Counted from the first letter of the stretch, positions 49,993 through 59,753 are shown. The stretch is DNA of 64,000 nucleotides from Arthrobacter woluwensis (GCF_030816155.1 NZ_JAUSXR010000001.1:1674001-1738000); one strand, 5' to 3'. Made by a program: numbers and translations. The notes: generated by a model not told the origin, from the sequence alone.

Positions 49993-51207
49993 TCAGCTCT
50001 GGTCGCCGCCCTGGGGCAGCACCGAGCGGTAGACGTCGAGGGTGGTCTGCGCGATCGAGTCCCAGGAGAAGTTCTCCTCGGCACGACGGCGCCCCGCCTG
50101 ACCCATCGCGTGGGCCCGCTGGGGATCGGAGACCACCTCATTGAGGGCGGCCGCGAAATCATCGACGAACTTCTGCGGGTCCAACGGCGTCCCCGTGCCG
50201 TCCGTGACCTGTTCCAGCGGCACCAACAGGCCGGTTTCGCCGTGCGCCACCACCTCGGGGATGCCACCGGTCGCACTCGCGACGACGGCTGCGCCACACG
50301 CCATGGCTTCGAGGTTGACGATGCCCAGGGGCTCGTAGATGGACGGGCAGGCGAAGGCCGTCGCGTGGCTGAGCACCTGGATGAGCTCGCGGCGCGGGAG
50401 CATGCGTTCAATGAGCACGACGCCGTCCCGCTCGGCCTGGAGGCCGGCGATCAGTTCGGCGGTCTCGGCCGCGAGTTCCGGGGTGTCCGCCGCGCCGAGA
50501 CACAGGACGAGCTGGACGTCCGCGGGAAGCTGCTGAGCCGCCCGCAGCAGATACGGGACGCCCTTCTGGCGCGTGTTGCGGCCCACGAAGACCACGCTGG
50601 GACGGGAAGGGTCGATGCCGAGGGCGCGCACGGCGTCGTCGTTCTCATCGCGTTCCCAGAGGGAGACGTCGATGCCGTTGTGGACCACGTGCACCTTGGC
50701 CGGGTCGACGTTCGGGTAGCAGCGCAGGATGTCCTGGCGCATGCCTTCGGAGACGGCGATGATGGCGGCCGCTGCCTCGTACGAGGTCTGCTCCACCCAC
50801 GAGCTGAGGCGGTAGCCACCGCCCAGCTGCTCAGCCTTCCACGGCCGGAGCGGCTCCAGGCTGTGAGCGCTCAGGACGTGCGGGATGCCATGCAGCAGTG
50901 CGGCCAGGTGGCCGGCCATATTGGCATACCAGGTGTGGGAGTGGACCAGATCCGCGCCGGCGACGTCCGGCACGATGCTCAAGTCGACGCCGAGGGTCTG
51001 GACCGCGGGATTGGCGTCCTTCAGTTCCACGGGGGTCTCGTAGGTGCTGACCATGGCGCCGTGGAAGTCGGTGTCGCGGGGCGCGCCGAAGGCGTGAACC
51101 CGCAGATCGACGTGCGAAGCGAGGACGCGACTCAGCTCGGCAACGTGCACTCCGGCGCCGCCGTAAATATCCGGCGGAAATTCTTTGGAAACAATATCGA
51201 TTCGCAC
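49993..51207 (-). CDS. glgA: glycogen synthase, corynebacterial type (GlgA/GlgM)
   Basis: A 404-residue GT4 glycosyltransferase: KEFPPDIYGGAGVHV at the N-terminus, GADLVHSHTWYANMAGH, VFVGRNTRQKGV at the start of the donor domain, and the retaining E-x7-E motif in YEPLGIVNLEAMACG. In actinobacteria this type uses ADP-glucose, in mycobacteria to make maltose-1-phosphate for the GlgE pathway. The start GTG at 51207 lies 6 nt after a TACGTT -10-like box. It is divergent from glgC, which makes its substrate, with 101 bp between the starts. Confidence 0.93.
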   Translation of the reverse strand: MRIDIVSKEFPPDIYGGAGVHVAELSRVLASHVDLRVHAFGAPRDTDFHGAMVSTYETPVELKDANPAVQTLGVDLSIVPDVAGADLVHSHTWYANMAGHLAALLHGIPHVLSAHSLEPLRPWKAEQLGGGYRLSSWVEQTSYEAAAAIIAVSEGMRQDILRCYPNVDPAKVHVVHNGIDVSLWERDENDDAVRALGIDPSRPSVVFVGRNTRQKGVPYLLRAAQQLPADVQLVLCLGAADTPELAAETAELIAGLQAERDGVVLIERMLPRRELIQVLSHATAFACPSIYEPLGIVNLEAMACGAAVVASATGGIPEVVAHGETGLLVPLEQVTDGTGTPLDPQKFVDDFAAALNEVVSDPQRAHAMGQAGRRRAEENFSWDSIAQTTLDVYRSVLPQGGDQS

Positions 51208-51213
51208 GTTTAC

Positions 51214-51219
51214 AACGTA
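51214..51219 (-). promoter_or_regulatory. -10 box of leaderless promoter (glgA)
   Basis: TACGTT on the minus strand ends 6 nt before the glgA GTG. Confidence 0.45.
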
Positions 51220-51308
51220 GTCCCAAGTGCCCAACTGATCTAGTGTGAAAGCTGTTCGGTGGTCTACATGACGGCCGTCACACTCGGAACGTACGCAGGA
51301 GTACCCAT

Positions 51309-52761
51309 ATGGCACTGAAAAAAGTCCTTGCAATAGTCCTGGCCGGCGGAGAGGGCAACCGGCTCATGCCGCTCACGGCTGACCGGGCCAAACCCGCGGT
51401 GCCGTTCGCCGGAAGTTACCGACTGATTGACTTTGCTTTGTCAAATCTGGTGAACTCCGGTTATTTCAAGATCGTGGTGCTCACGCAGTACAAGTCCCAC
51501 AGCCTTGACCGGCACATTTCCGAGACGTGGCGTCTGTCCACCCAGTTGCAGAATTATGTGGCCTCGGTGCCGGCCCAGCAGCGTATCGGCAAGAGCTGGT
51601 TCCTGGGCAGCGCCAACGCCATCTACCAGTCGCTGAACCTGATCCACGACGCGCAGCCGGACATCGTGGTCGTGGTCGGCGCGGACCACGTGTACCGCAT
51701 GGACTTCCAGCAGATGGTGGCGCAGCACGTGGCCAGCGGCGCCAAGGCGACGGTCGCCGCCGTCCGCCAGCCCCTCGAGATGGCCAACCAGTTCGGCGTG
51801 ATCGAGGTGGACCAGGAGGATGCCTCCAAGATCTCCGCCTTCGTGGAGAAGCCCGCCAGCACCCCCGGGCTGGCCGCCGCGCCGGATCAGTTCCTCGCCT
51901 CCATGGGCAACTACGTGTTCGACGCGGACGCCCTGGTGGAGGCTCTCACGCTCGACGCCGAACGCACCGACACGAAGCACGACATGGGGCGGGGACATCA
52001 TCCCCCACTTCGTTTCCCGCGGCGAGGCCGGTGTGTACGACTTCACCACCAATGAGATCCCCGGCGCCACGGAACGCGACCGCACCTACTGGCGTGACGT
52101 GGGCACCATCGACTCGTTCTACGACGCCCACATGGACCTGATCTCCCCCGTGCCGGTGTTCAACCTCTACAACCGCGACTGGCCGATCTTCACCCGCCAG
52201 ACCATCTCCCCGCCCGCCAAGTTCGTCAAGGGCCGCAACAACACGGTCGGCACCGCGCTGGACTCGATCGTCGCCAACGGCGTGGTGGTCTCCGGTGGCA
52301 TCGTCGAAGGCTCGGTGCTCTCCAACGACGCCTACATCGAGGCCGGCGCCCGCGTGCTGGACTCCGTGCTGATGGACAACGTCTACGTGGGTGAAGGGGC
52401 GATCGTGCGCCGGGCCATCCTGGACAAGAACGTCCGTATCCCGAAGGGTGCCACGATCGGCGTCGACCGGGAACTGGACGAAGCCCGTGGTTTCAAGGTC
52501 ACCGAGTCCGGGATCACGGTGCTGTCCAAGGGGCAGCCGGTTCCGGAGCCGGATGAGGACGAGCTCGCCCTGTCCCGGAGCCTGCGGGGCACCGTCCCGG
52601 AGAGCGTGAAGGCCGCCGTCGAGGAGTACGACGAGCTGAAGGCCGCGATCGACAAGGTCTCCCTCGTCCAGACCGAGACCACGGAGACGCCGTCGGACGA
52701 GGACGCGGACTCCGCCGACGATGCCGAGGCAGCGGTGACGCTGAACGCGAAGGGCTCATAG
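51309..52761 (+). pseudogene. glgC: glucose-1-phosphate adenylyltransferase, frameshifted as sequenced
   Basis: GlgC makes ADP-glucose from glucose-1-phosphate and ATP, the committed step of glycogen synthesis. From ATG at 51309 (AGGAG about 10 nt upstream) come [33 protein letters not shown] and [12 protein letters not shown]. At TKHDMG an extra G in the run at 51986-51989 shifts the frame; the shifted frame ends at 52055. Removing one G gives [22 protein letters not shown] and continues through the left-handed beta-helix part to the stop at 52761, about 483 residues. The C-terminal acidic tail of about 60 residues is longer than in most GlgC. The insertion is in a homopolymer and probably a sequence error. 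Confidence 0.9.
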
Positions 52762-52785
52762 CGCCCGGCTGCGCAGATTCACAGA

Positions 52786-52820
52786 GAGCGACGGCGGTCC
52801 GGTGCGGGCCGCCGTCGCTC
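52786..52820 (+). terminator. hairpin terminator after glgC
   Basis: GAGCGACGGCGGTCC and GGGCCGCCGTCGCTC pair with one G-U around GGTGC. Confidence 0.75.
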
Positions 52821-52847
52821 GCGTTCCGAGCAGTGGGCCGCGCCCAC

Positions 52848-52853
52848 TAAAAT
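52848..52853 (+). promoter_or_regulatory. -10 box of leaderless promoter (SDR gene)
   Basis: TAAAAT ends 7 nt before the ATG at 52861. Confidence 0.5.
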
Positions 52854-52860
52854 AGGGGAA

Positions 52861-54313
52861 ATGACCACCCCCGAACTCACACCGGATGAGATCGAAGCCT
52901 GCCTCAAAGTCCTCAACACGATCCACGTCTATGACGAAGAGGATCCGGACTACATCGCCGTCCGCCGGGCCACCGGCAAGATGTTCAAGGCCGTGAAGCG
53001 GCACCGGCGCAATGAGAAGCGCGACGCGATCGCCGAGGCCGACCGTTCCGTCATGGCTCTCACCGCCACCGCCGCCCCGGACCGGATCGACGACGAGACC
53101 CGCGGCAACAAGCTCTCGAGTTCGGCGACGGGTGAGATCGCGGGGCACCTCATCAGGTCCCGCCCCTGCTACATCTGCAAGCAGCACTACACGCAGGTGG
53201 ATGCGTTCTACCACCAGCTCTGCCCGGACTGCGCCGCCATGAGCCACGCCAAGCGGGACGCACGCACCGACCTCACGGGACGCCGTGCACTGCTGACGGG
53301 CGGCCGAGCGAAGATCGGCATGTACATCGCGCTGCGGCTGCTGCGCGACGGCGCACACACGACGATCACCACCCGGTTCCCCAAGGACGCGGCGCGCCGC
53401 TTCGCCGCCATGGAGGACAGCTCCGAGTGGCTGCACCGCCTGCGGATCGTGGGCATCGACCTGCGTGACCCGTCCCAGGTCATGGCCCTCACCGACTCCG
53501 TCGCCGCCGCCGGACCGCTCGACATCATCATCAACAACGCGGCCCAGACCGTGCGCCGCTCCGGCAACGCCTACCAGCCGCTCGTGGAGGCCGAGGACGA
53601 GCCCCTGCCCGCCGCCCTGCAGGAAGGCAACGGCGGACCGGAGCTGGTGACCTTCGGGCACGCCCATGACAAGCACCCCCTGGCCCTGGCCTCCAGCGTC
53701 CTGGAGCATCCCGTGCTGGCGGGCGATGCGATCACGTCGCTCGCGCTGTCGACGGGCTCGGCGTCGCTCGACCGGATCGCGGCCGGCACGGCCATCGACG
53801 CCGGCGGTCTGGTCCCGGACCTCGCCACGATCAACTCCTGGACCCAGGTGGTGGACCAGGTGGAACCGCTGGAGATGCTGGAAGTCCAGCTCTGCAACGT
53901 GACCGCGCCTTTCCTGCTGGTCAGCCGGCTGCGGGACGCCATGCGGCGGTCCACCGCCCGGCGCAAGTACGTGGTCAACGTGAGCGCACATGGAGGGTCA
54001 GTTCTCGCGCGCCTACAAGGGACCGGGTCACCCGCACACCAACATGGCGAAGGCCTCCCTGAACATGATGACCCGGACGAGTGCGGGCGAGATGTTCGAG
54101 AGCGATCAGATCCTCATGACCGCCGTGGACACCGGCTGGATCACGGACGAGCGTCCGCATTACACCAAGGTCCGGCTCATGGACGAAGGCTTCCACGCGC
54201 CCCTGGACCTGGTGGACGGCGCGGCCCGGGTCTACGATCCGATCGTGATGGGCGAGGCGGGCGAAGACCAGTACGGGGTCTTCCTGAAGGACTACAAGCC
54301 CTCCCCCTGGTGA
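52861..54313 (+). pseudogene. short-chain dehydrogenase with N-terminal zinc ribbon, frameshifted as sequenced
   Basis: A protein of about 483 residues when corrected. Residues 1-95 are helical and charged. Then comes a zinc-ribbon-like CYICKQHYTQVDAFYHQLC (CxxC...CxxC, the last pair in CPDC, about residues 103-124). The SDR domain follows: ALLTGGRAKIGMYIALRLL (Rossmann), INNAAQTVRR, VVNVSA, and a shifted catalytic region with YKGPGHPHTNMAKA (YxxxK-like). The frame breaks at 53988-53989 by one extra C (GCA-C-ATG) and resumes at 53990 as MEGQFSRAYKG; uncorrected, the first frame runs to 54327. The substrate is unknown. A leaderless-type -10 box precedes the ATG. Confidence 0.82.
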
Positions 54314-54400
54314 CCTGCTCACCGTGACGAAGTGACGGCGGCTGGCCGATGAAGGCGCCACTTCACCGGCCACGACCGCCGTGCATGGTTAAATGTTCGG

Positions 54401-57013
54401 GTGCAAAACCAGAATCTGAAACGCCTCGAGGCGCAGGACCGCTCCGCCGCGGTGAAGACCCTCAGCTATGACGTGACCCTGGACGTCCGCGACGCCGAGG
54501 ACCCGGCCGTCGCCTGGTTCCCCAGCGAAAGCGTCATCACTTTCGAGGCGAGCTCCGACGGCTCCACGTTCCTGGACTTCATCGGGGACAGCGTTCAGGC
54601 GGTCTTCCTGAACGGCAAGAAGCTGCCCGTGGACGAGGTGGTCGAGGGCAGTCGGATCCGTCTGGACGGCCTCCGGGAGCTCAATCAGGTGACCGTCCTG
54701 GCTCGCGCCCTCTACAGCCGTTCCGGCGAGGGACTGCACCGTTACGTGGACCCCGCGGACGGCAAGACCTACCTGTACACCCAGTACGAGCCGGCGGACG
54801 CCCGGCGCGTGTTCGCGAACTTCGAGCAGCCCGATCTGAAGGCCCGCTACACCTTCCACGTCACGGCACCGGCACACTGGCACGTCGCGTCGAACGGCGC
54901 CGAGATGGTCTGCACTCCCCTGGCGAGCGACGCACGGGCCGCACGCTGGGACTTCGCCGAGACCCTGCCCCTCAGCACCTACATCACCGCCGTGCTCGCC
55001 GGCCCGTACTTCACGGCCGAGGACAGCTGGACCGGCACGGATGCCGACGGCGAGCCACTCGTGGTGCCGCTCGCGCTGTACTGCCGCGCCTCCCTGGCGG
55101 AGTCCTTCGACACGGAGACGCTGTTCGCCCAGACCAAGCGCGGCCTGGACTTCTTCTCCGAGCTCTTCGACTACCCCTACCCGTGGGGCAAATACGACCA
55201 GGCCTTCGTGCCCGAGTACAACCTCGGCGCCATGGAGAACCCGGGCCTCGTGACCTTCACCGAGGAGTACGTCTTCGCGTCGAAGGCCACGCAGGCCCAG
55301 TACGAGCAGCGCGCCAACACCCTGCTGCACGAGATGGCGCACATGTGGTTCGGGGATCTCGTCACCATGCAGTGGTGGGACGATCTGTGGCTCAAGGAGT
55401 CCTTCGCGGACTTCATGGGCACCCTCGGCGTCGACCGCGCCAGTGACTTCACGACCTCCTGGGTGAACTTCGCCAACCAGCGCAAGGCCTGGGCCTATGT
55501 CCAGGATCAGCTGCCCACCACGCATCCGATCGTCGCGGACATCCCCGATCTGGAAGCCGCCAAGCAGAACTTCGACGGCATCACCTATGCCAAGGGCGCC
55601 GCGGTGCTCAAGCAGCTGGTGGCGTATGTGGGCTTCGACGCCTTCGTCGAGGGCGCCCGCAGCTACTTCAAGCGCCACGAGTTCGGCAACACCACTCTGT
55701 CCGACCTCCTCCACGAACTGGACGCCGCATCCGGCAAGGAACTCGCGTCCTGGTCTCAGGCGTGGCTGGAGACCTCCGGCATCTCGACGCTGCGTCTGGA
55801 GATCCAGGACGACGACGGCGTCATCACCGCCGCGGGCATCGTCCAGGACGCCGTGGACCCCGTCACCGGCGCCACCGCCCTGCGCCCGCACCGTTTGCGT
55901 CTCGGCCTGTACGAGCCGGATGCACAGGGACGTCTGGTCCGCACCGAGGTGCTGGACCTCGACGTCGACGGCGCCGAAACGGAGGTCGAGGCCCTGACCG
56001 GCCGCGCCCGTCCCGCCCTGGCCCTGCTGAACGACGACGACCTGAGCTACGCCAAGATCCGCCTGGACGACGTCTCCTACGAGACCGTCACCGGACAGCT
56101 CGATCGCCTGGACGATCCCATGGCACGGGCCCTGGCCTGGAACGCCGTGTGGAGCGCCACCCGGGACGGCCAGCGACCGGCCGAGGAGTACCTCCGCATG
56201 GCGATGCGCTTCGCTCACACCGAGAGCACCATCGGCGTCCTCCAGTCGGTGCTGAGCAACGCCGTCTTCGCGGTCAACCACTACGTGCCGGCCGACGGCC
56301 GCGACGCGCTGCGGAACGAACTCACGCTGACCGCCGTCGCACGCCTCCAGGACGCTGAGCCCGGCTCGGATGCCCAGCTCGCGTGGGCGCGGTGCGTCAT
56401 GGCTCTCAGCCTCCACAGTGGCGAGGCACTTCATCTCATCACCGGGCTGCTGGGCGGAGGTCGCCGCGTGGCAGGCCTGGCCCTGGACACCAAGCTCCGC
56501 TGGGCTGCCCTGCAGGCCCTGGCAGCCCATGGACGGCTGGACCGGCCCGCGCTCGACGCGGAGCTGGCCCGCGAGGACAACGCGGACGCCCGCGCCGGGC
56601 ACGCCCTGGCCGTCGCAGCCCGGCCGACCGCGGAGGCCAAGGCCGAAGCCTGGGCCGCGTGCGGTCCGGACACCGAGCTCTCCAACCGCAACTTCAGCGC
56701 GACGATCGCCGGCTTCATGACCGGTTCCGGCAAGCTCCTGGCACCGTATGTGGGGCCGTACTTCGAGCGTCTGACGAGCGTGTGGGGTTCGATGAGCATC
56801 GGTATGGCGAGCCGCCTGGTCCTCGGGTTCTTCCCGGACGCACAGGATCTCGCCCCCGGCCAGTCGCCGGCCGAGCACCCGGTGGTCGTGCAGTGCGACC
56901 AGTGGTTGTCCGCCCACGAGAACGCACCCCGTGCGCTCCGCCGCCTCATCCTCGAGGAGCGGGACAAGCTGGTGCGTTCCCTGAAGGCTCAGGCAGCGGG
57001 CTCTCAGGCCTGA
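54401..57013 (+). CDS. pepN: aminopeptidase N (M1 family)
   Basis: A zinc aminopeptidase of 870 residues that trims N-terminal residues from peptides in the cytoplasm. The exopeptidase motif GAMEN is at about 276-280 and the zinc site HExxH-x18-E is His310, Glu311, His314, Glu333 in LLHEMAHMWFGD...LKESFADF. The C-terminal ERAP1-like helical domain makes up about the last 320 residues. It starts with GTG at 54401, 6 nt after TTAAAT, consistent with a leaderless transcript. A hairpin follows. Confidence 0.95.
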   Translation: MQNQNLKRLEAQDRSAAVKTLSYDVTLDVRDAEDPAVAWFPSESVITFEASSDGSTFLDFIGDSVQAVFLNGKKLPVDEVVEGSRIRLDGLRELNQVTVLARALYSRSGEGLHRYVDPADGKTYLYTQYEPADARRVFANFEQPDLKARYTFHVTAPAHWHVASNGAEMVCTPLASDARAARWDFAETLPLSTYITAVLAGPYFTAEDSWTGTDADGEPLVVPLALYCRASLAESFDTETLFAQTKRGLDFFSELFDYPYPWGKYDQAFVPEYNLGAMENPGLVTFTEEYVFASKATQAQYEQRANTLLHEMAHMWFGDLVTMQWWDDLWLKESFADFMGTLGVDRASDFTTSWVNFANQRKAWAYVQDQLPTTHPIVADIPDLEAAKQNFDGITYAKGAAVLKQLVAYVGFDAFVEGARSYFKRHEFGNTTLSDLLHELDAASGKELASWSQAWLETSGISTLRLEIQDDDGVITAAGIVQDAVDPVTGATALRPHRLRLGLYEPDAQGRLVRTEVLDLDVDGAETEVEALTGRARPALALLNDDDLSYAKIRLDDVSYETVTGQLDRLDDPMARALAWNAVWSATRDGQRPAEEYLRMAMRFAHTESTIGVLQSVLSNAVFAVNHYVPADGRDALRNELTLTAVARLQDAEPGSDAQLAWARCVMALSLHSGEALHLITGLLGGGRRVAGLALDTKLRWAALQALAAHGRLDRPALDAELAREDNADARAGHALAVAARPTAEAKAEAWAACGPDTELSNRNFSATIAGFMTGSGKLLAPYVGPYFERLTSVWGSMSIGMASRLVLGFFPDAQDLAPGQSPAEHPVVVQCDQWLSAHENAPRALRRLILEERDKLVRSLKAQAAGSQA

Positions 57014-57034
57014 TCTACTCCAGCTGAGAAGGCA

Positions 57035-57071
57035 AGGAAGGGCCCGGCGGATGATCCGCCGGGCCCTTCCT
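57035..57071. terminator. perfect 17-bp bidirectional hairpin terminator
   Basis: Bases 57035-57051 and 57055-57071 are exact reverse complements with a TGA loop, between the convergent pepN and peptidase E genes. Confidence 0.86.
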
Positions 57072-57083
57072 GCGTTTCACGGC

Positions 57084-57790
57084 TCAGCCGAGCAGCTGCA
57101 ACGGGATCTCGCGCTCGACGGCGGACCCGCCGTTCGACTCCACGCGGAAGGCCTGGCTGCCCGGGCGCTCCGCGAAGCCGCCGCTCAGCTCGCCGTCCCG
57201 GAAGAGCAGGGCGGCGTAGTCGTCGACCGCGTAGCCCGCCGGAAGAGAACCGTCGGCGACCCAGCCCAGGTACCGCTCGCGGCGTCCCGGCTCGCCGCGG
57301 TAATGCGGGCAGGCACTCCCCCGCAGCAGGCCGAGCCCATCGTTCAGGGGAGCCAAGGGCCCGAAGGAATCCGTCGACGACGCCTCGTACCAGCAGTTCA
57401 TCCCGGCACTGATGCCCGCCAGCACGGTGCCCTGTGCCGCAGCCTGCTCGACCAGCTGCGCCACCCCGTGCCGTCTCCACAGTTCCAGGAGAGGTTGACG
57501 GTGGAGCCGCCGCCCACATAGATCACGTCCTGGTCGAGGAGCATGGCCGGGTCGGTGTATCCCCACGGGTCCCGGCAGAAGAGCGAGAGCACGGACGTCG
57601 TCGCGCGCCCGCGGAAGGCGTCCTCGAAGCGCCGGATGTAGCCCTCGGCGTCGCCGCTCGCGGTCGGCACGAAGCAGACTTTCGGCCGGGACGAGCCGCT
57701 CAGGGCGAGGATCTGATCATCGATCAGCGAGGCGCCGTCCTCGGACATGGAGAACCCGCCACCGCCGAGCGTCACGATGGTGCCTCTCAT
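57084..57790 (-). pseudogene. peptidase E (S51 family), frameshifted as sequenced
   Basis: Peptidase E-type serine peptidases cleave N-terminal Asp-X dipeptides; cyanophycinase is a relative. From ATG at 57790 it reads MRGTIVTLGGGGFSM, CFVPTASGDAEGYI and VIYVGGGSTVNL; two extra bases near 57488-57493 (a doubled GA) then shift the frame. Removing them gives LLELWRRHGVAQLVEQ, the nucleophile Ser in LAGISAGMNCW (about residue 127) and a stop at 57084, about 234 residues, normal for the family. The start overlaps the stop of the lipoate ligase gene (ATGA). Confidence 0.85.
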
Positions 57791-58845
57791 GGCACGCGGC
57801 GCAGCCACTCGGGAGTGGAGAACTTGCTCGCGGCGAGCTCGCGTGCGGCGGCCAGCTCGGCGTCGCTGAGTTCGGCTCGCACGGCGCCGTAGCGTTCGGC
57901 GAAGACCTCCATCATCACGTCGATGATCGCCAGCCGGTCCAGGCCCGCCTGGCGCTTGAGTGGATCGACGCGCTTCTTCGCGCTCCGGGTGCCCTTGTCC
58001 GAGAGCTTCTCCTGCCCGATCCGCAGGACCTCCACCATCTTGTCCGCGTCGATGTCGTAGCTCATGGTGACGTGGTGCAGCATGCCGCCATTGGCGAGCC
58101 GCTTCTGGGCCGCGCCACCGATCTTGCCCTGATCCGTGGCGATGTCGTTGAGGGGGACGTAGCGGGCCTTCACACCCACCCGTTCGAGGGCCTCGATGAC
58201 CCAGGCATCCAGGAACGCGTACGACGCTTCGAAGCTCTGGCCGTCCACGAGGCTCTGCGGCAGGTACAGGGAGTAGGTGATGCAGTTGCCGCCCTCCATG
58301 AACATCGCCCCACCGCCGCTGATGCGGCGCACCACGTTGACGTGGTGGCGGGCGACGCCCTCGGGGTTCAGCTCATTGCGGTACGACTGGAAGCTGCCGA
58401 TGACGACGGCGGTCTCCTCCCAGTCCCAGAAGCGCAGCGCGGGACGGCGCTCCCCAGCCCCCACGGCCCGGGTGAGCACCTCATCGAGGGCGACGTTGAC
58501 CTCAGTGGGCAGGACGCCGGGGCCGATCAGCTCCCACTCGTGATCCCGCCAGGTGCTGGCCAGGCCCAGGGCCCGCCGGACGGCCGTGGCGACGGATTCC
58601 GGGCTGAAACCGAAGAGCTGCGCATTGACCGGCAGCGCGTCTTTGATCCGGCCCGCGAGGACGCTGGAGGGAGAATCCGCGGGCGAGCCTTCGATTGCGG
58701 CGTTGATGGCGTCCAGGGCCTCATCCGGCTCCAGGAAGAAATCCCCGCTGATGGAGACGCCCGCCAGTTTTCCGTCGCTCACCTCCAGGTCCGCGACGAC
58801 CAGTTTTCCTCCGGGAACCTTGAACTCACCATGACGCTTCGGCAT
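57787..58845 (-). CDS. lplA: lipoate--protein ligase family protein
   Basis: A 352-residue BPL/LPL-fold ligase that attaches lipoate (or octanoate) to E2 and GcvH proteins. The accessory domain that is usually C-terminal or separate is here N-terminal: residues 1-90 (KHGEFKVPGGKLVVADLEV-like start and DALPVNAQLFGFSPESV). The catalytic part has RRISGGGAMFMEGGN (173-187) and the lysine in GKIGGAAQKR (Lys241). The ATG at 58845 has GGAGAAC upstream and also a TAGGCT box 7 nt upstream. Its stop overlaps the peptidase E start. Confidence 0.88.
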   Translation of the reverse strand: MPKRHGEFKVPGGKLVVADLEVSDGKLAGVSISGDFFLEPDEALDAINAAIEGSPADSPSSVLAGRIKDALPVNAQLFGFSPESVATAVRRALGLASTWRDHEWELIGPGVLPTEVNVALDEVLTRAVGAGERRPALRFWDWEETAVVIGSFQSYRNELNPEGVARHHVNVVRRISGGGAMFMEGGNCITYSLYLPQSLVDGQSFEASYAFLDAWVIEALERVGVKARYVPLNDIATDQGKIGGAAQKRLANGGMLHHVTMSYDIDADKMVEVLRIGQEKLSDKGTRSAKKRVDPLKRQAGLDRLAIIDVMMEVFAERYGAVRAELSDAELAAARELAASKFSTPEWLRRVP

Positions 58846-58916
58846 GTTCTCCAGCCTATCGCCCTGGGCTTGTGGGGTGACGCAGCCTGCCCGTTGACGC
58901 GGCTGGCCCGTTAACG

Positions 58917-58953
58917 CCGGAAGGGGCCACAGCCGAGCTGTGACCCCTTCCGG
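58917..58953 (-). terminator. hairpin terminator after rpmE2
   Basis: CCGGAAGGGGCCACAG and CTGTGACCCCTTCCGG pair with one G-U around CCGAG, 14 bp past the rpmE2 stop. Confidence 0.75.
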
Positions 58954-58966
58954 GAAGGCAAGGAGA

Positions 58967-59221
58967 TTACTTCTTGCCGAAGCCCTTGAAGCGAGCGTTG
59001 AAGCGCTCCACGCGGCCGGCGGAGTCCATGATGCGCTGCTTGCCCGTGTAGAACGGGTGCGACTCAGAGGAAACTTCCACGTCGATGACGGGGTAGGTGT
59101 TGCCGTCTTCCCACTCGATGGTCTTCGAGGAGGTCGCGGTGGAACGGGTCAGGAACTTGACGCCGGAAGCCAGATCGTTGAAAACGATGGCCTGGTACTT
59201 CGGGTGGATATCAGACTTCAT
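58967..59221 (-). CDS. rpmE2: 50S ribosomal protein bL31 type B
   Basis: An 84-residue L31 of the zinc-independent (C-minus) type: [16 protein letters not shown] at the start, [26 protein letters not shown] in the middle (split here), and no cysteines. Many actinobacteria induce this form under zinc shortage to replace the zinc-binding L31. The start at 59221 is set by the family N-terminus; an in-frame ATG at 59281 would add 20 residues. No clear Zur box was seen upstream. Confidence 0.95.
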   Translation of the reverse strand: MKSDIHPKYQAIVFNDLASGVKFLTRSTATSSKTIEWEDGNTYPVIDVEVSSESHPFYTGKQRIMDSAGRVERFNARFKGFGKK

Positions 59222-59291
59222 CTTGGGGCCTTTGTTCGCGCCACTGGATTTTGCCAGCAGCAGGGATGATTCGGTGGCCATGACGGCCAGC

Positions 59292-59297
59292 TGTCAA
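59292..59297 (-). promoter_or_regulatory. -35 box upstream of rpmE2
   Basis: A consensus TTGACA on the minus strand about 70 bp before the rpmE2 start. At 17 bp spacing the -10 would be CCGAAT, which is weak, so the promoter is only tentative. Confidence 0.35.
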
Positions 59298-59336
59298 CTC
59301 TACAGCATCGGCCCCTGCCCGGGCCAACCGGAGAGG

Positions 59337-59747
59337 TCAGTTGATGATCTCCGCGCGCTCGTCCGCTCGGATCGCCGCGAGCCGGTCGCGCCAGCCCTTC
59401 AGCGCCTCCGGGGTCAGGCGCGTCCAGTCGGTCACTTCGCCGAGAATCCGCAGGGGTTCCGTGCTGCGGTAAGACCGGGTGGGGTTGCCGGGGAACTTCT
59501 TGTCCGTGACGTTCGGATCGTTCTCGAACTCGCCGGTCGGCTCCACGAGATACACCCGCGGTTCACCCTCCCCTGCGGCGAGTTCGGCGGCCAGCCCGGC
59601 CCCGTCCCGCAGCGCAGTGAAGTAGATGTGGTTCATCACGATCTCCGGCTTGTAATTGGACCGGAACCCCGCTGTGAGAAGATCTCCGGCCTTCAGATCG
59701 GCCTTGGTGCCGTGGTAGAACGGCCCCTCATCCAGTGCTTCGCTCAT
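59337..59747 (-). CDS. arr: NAD(+)--rifampin ADP-ribosyltransferase
   Basis: A 136-residue Arr enzyme, which inactivates rifamycins by ADP-ribosylation. The family signatures are clear: FYHGTKADLKAGDLLTAGF (His and Tyr of the NAD site, residues 10-28), NHIYFTALRDGAGLAAELA, and VYLVEPTGEFENDPNVTDKK. Its length is normal. The ATG lies 6 nt after TACCGT, consistent with a leaderless transcript. Chromosomal arr genes are common in soil actinobacteria. It is the last gene before a lower-GC stretch. Confidence 0.92.
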   Translation of the reverse strand: MSEALDEGPFYHGTKADLKAGDLLTAGFRSNYKPEIVMNHIYFTALRDGAGLAAELAAGEGEPRVYLVEPTGEFENDPNVTDKKFPGNPTRSYRSTEPLRILGEVTDWTRLTPEALKGWRDRLAAIRADERAEIIN

Positions 59748-59753
59748 GAGACC

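Noticed and set aside
54389..56917. An 842-codon open frame opposite pepN
   Set aside because: Antisense shadow with no start signal or family likeness.
58967..59300. Zur box upstream of rpmE2
   Set aside because: No palindrome resembling a Zur site was found in the upstream sequence, although this form of L31 is often Zur-controlled.
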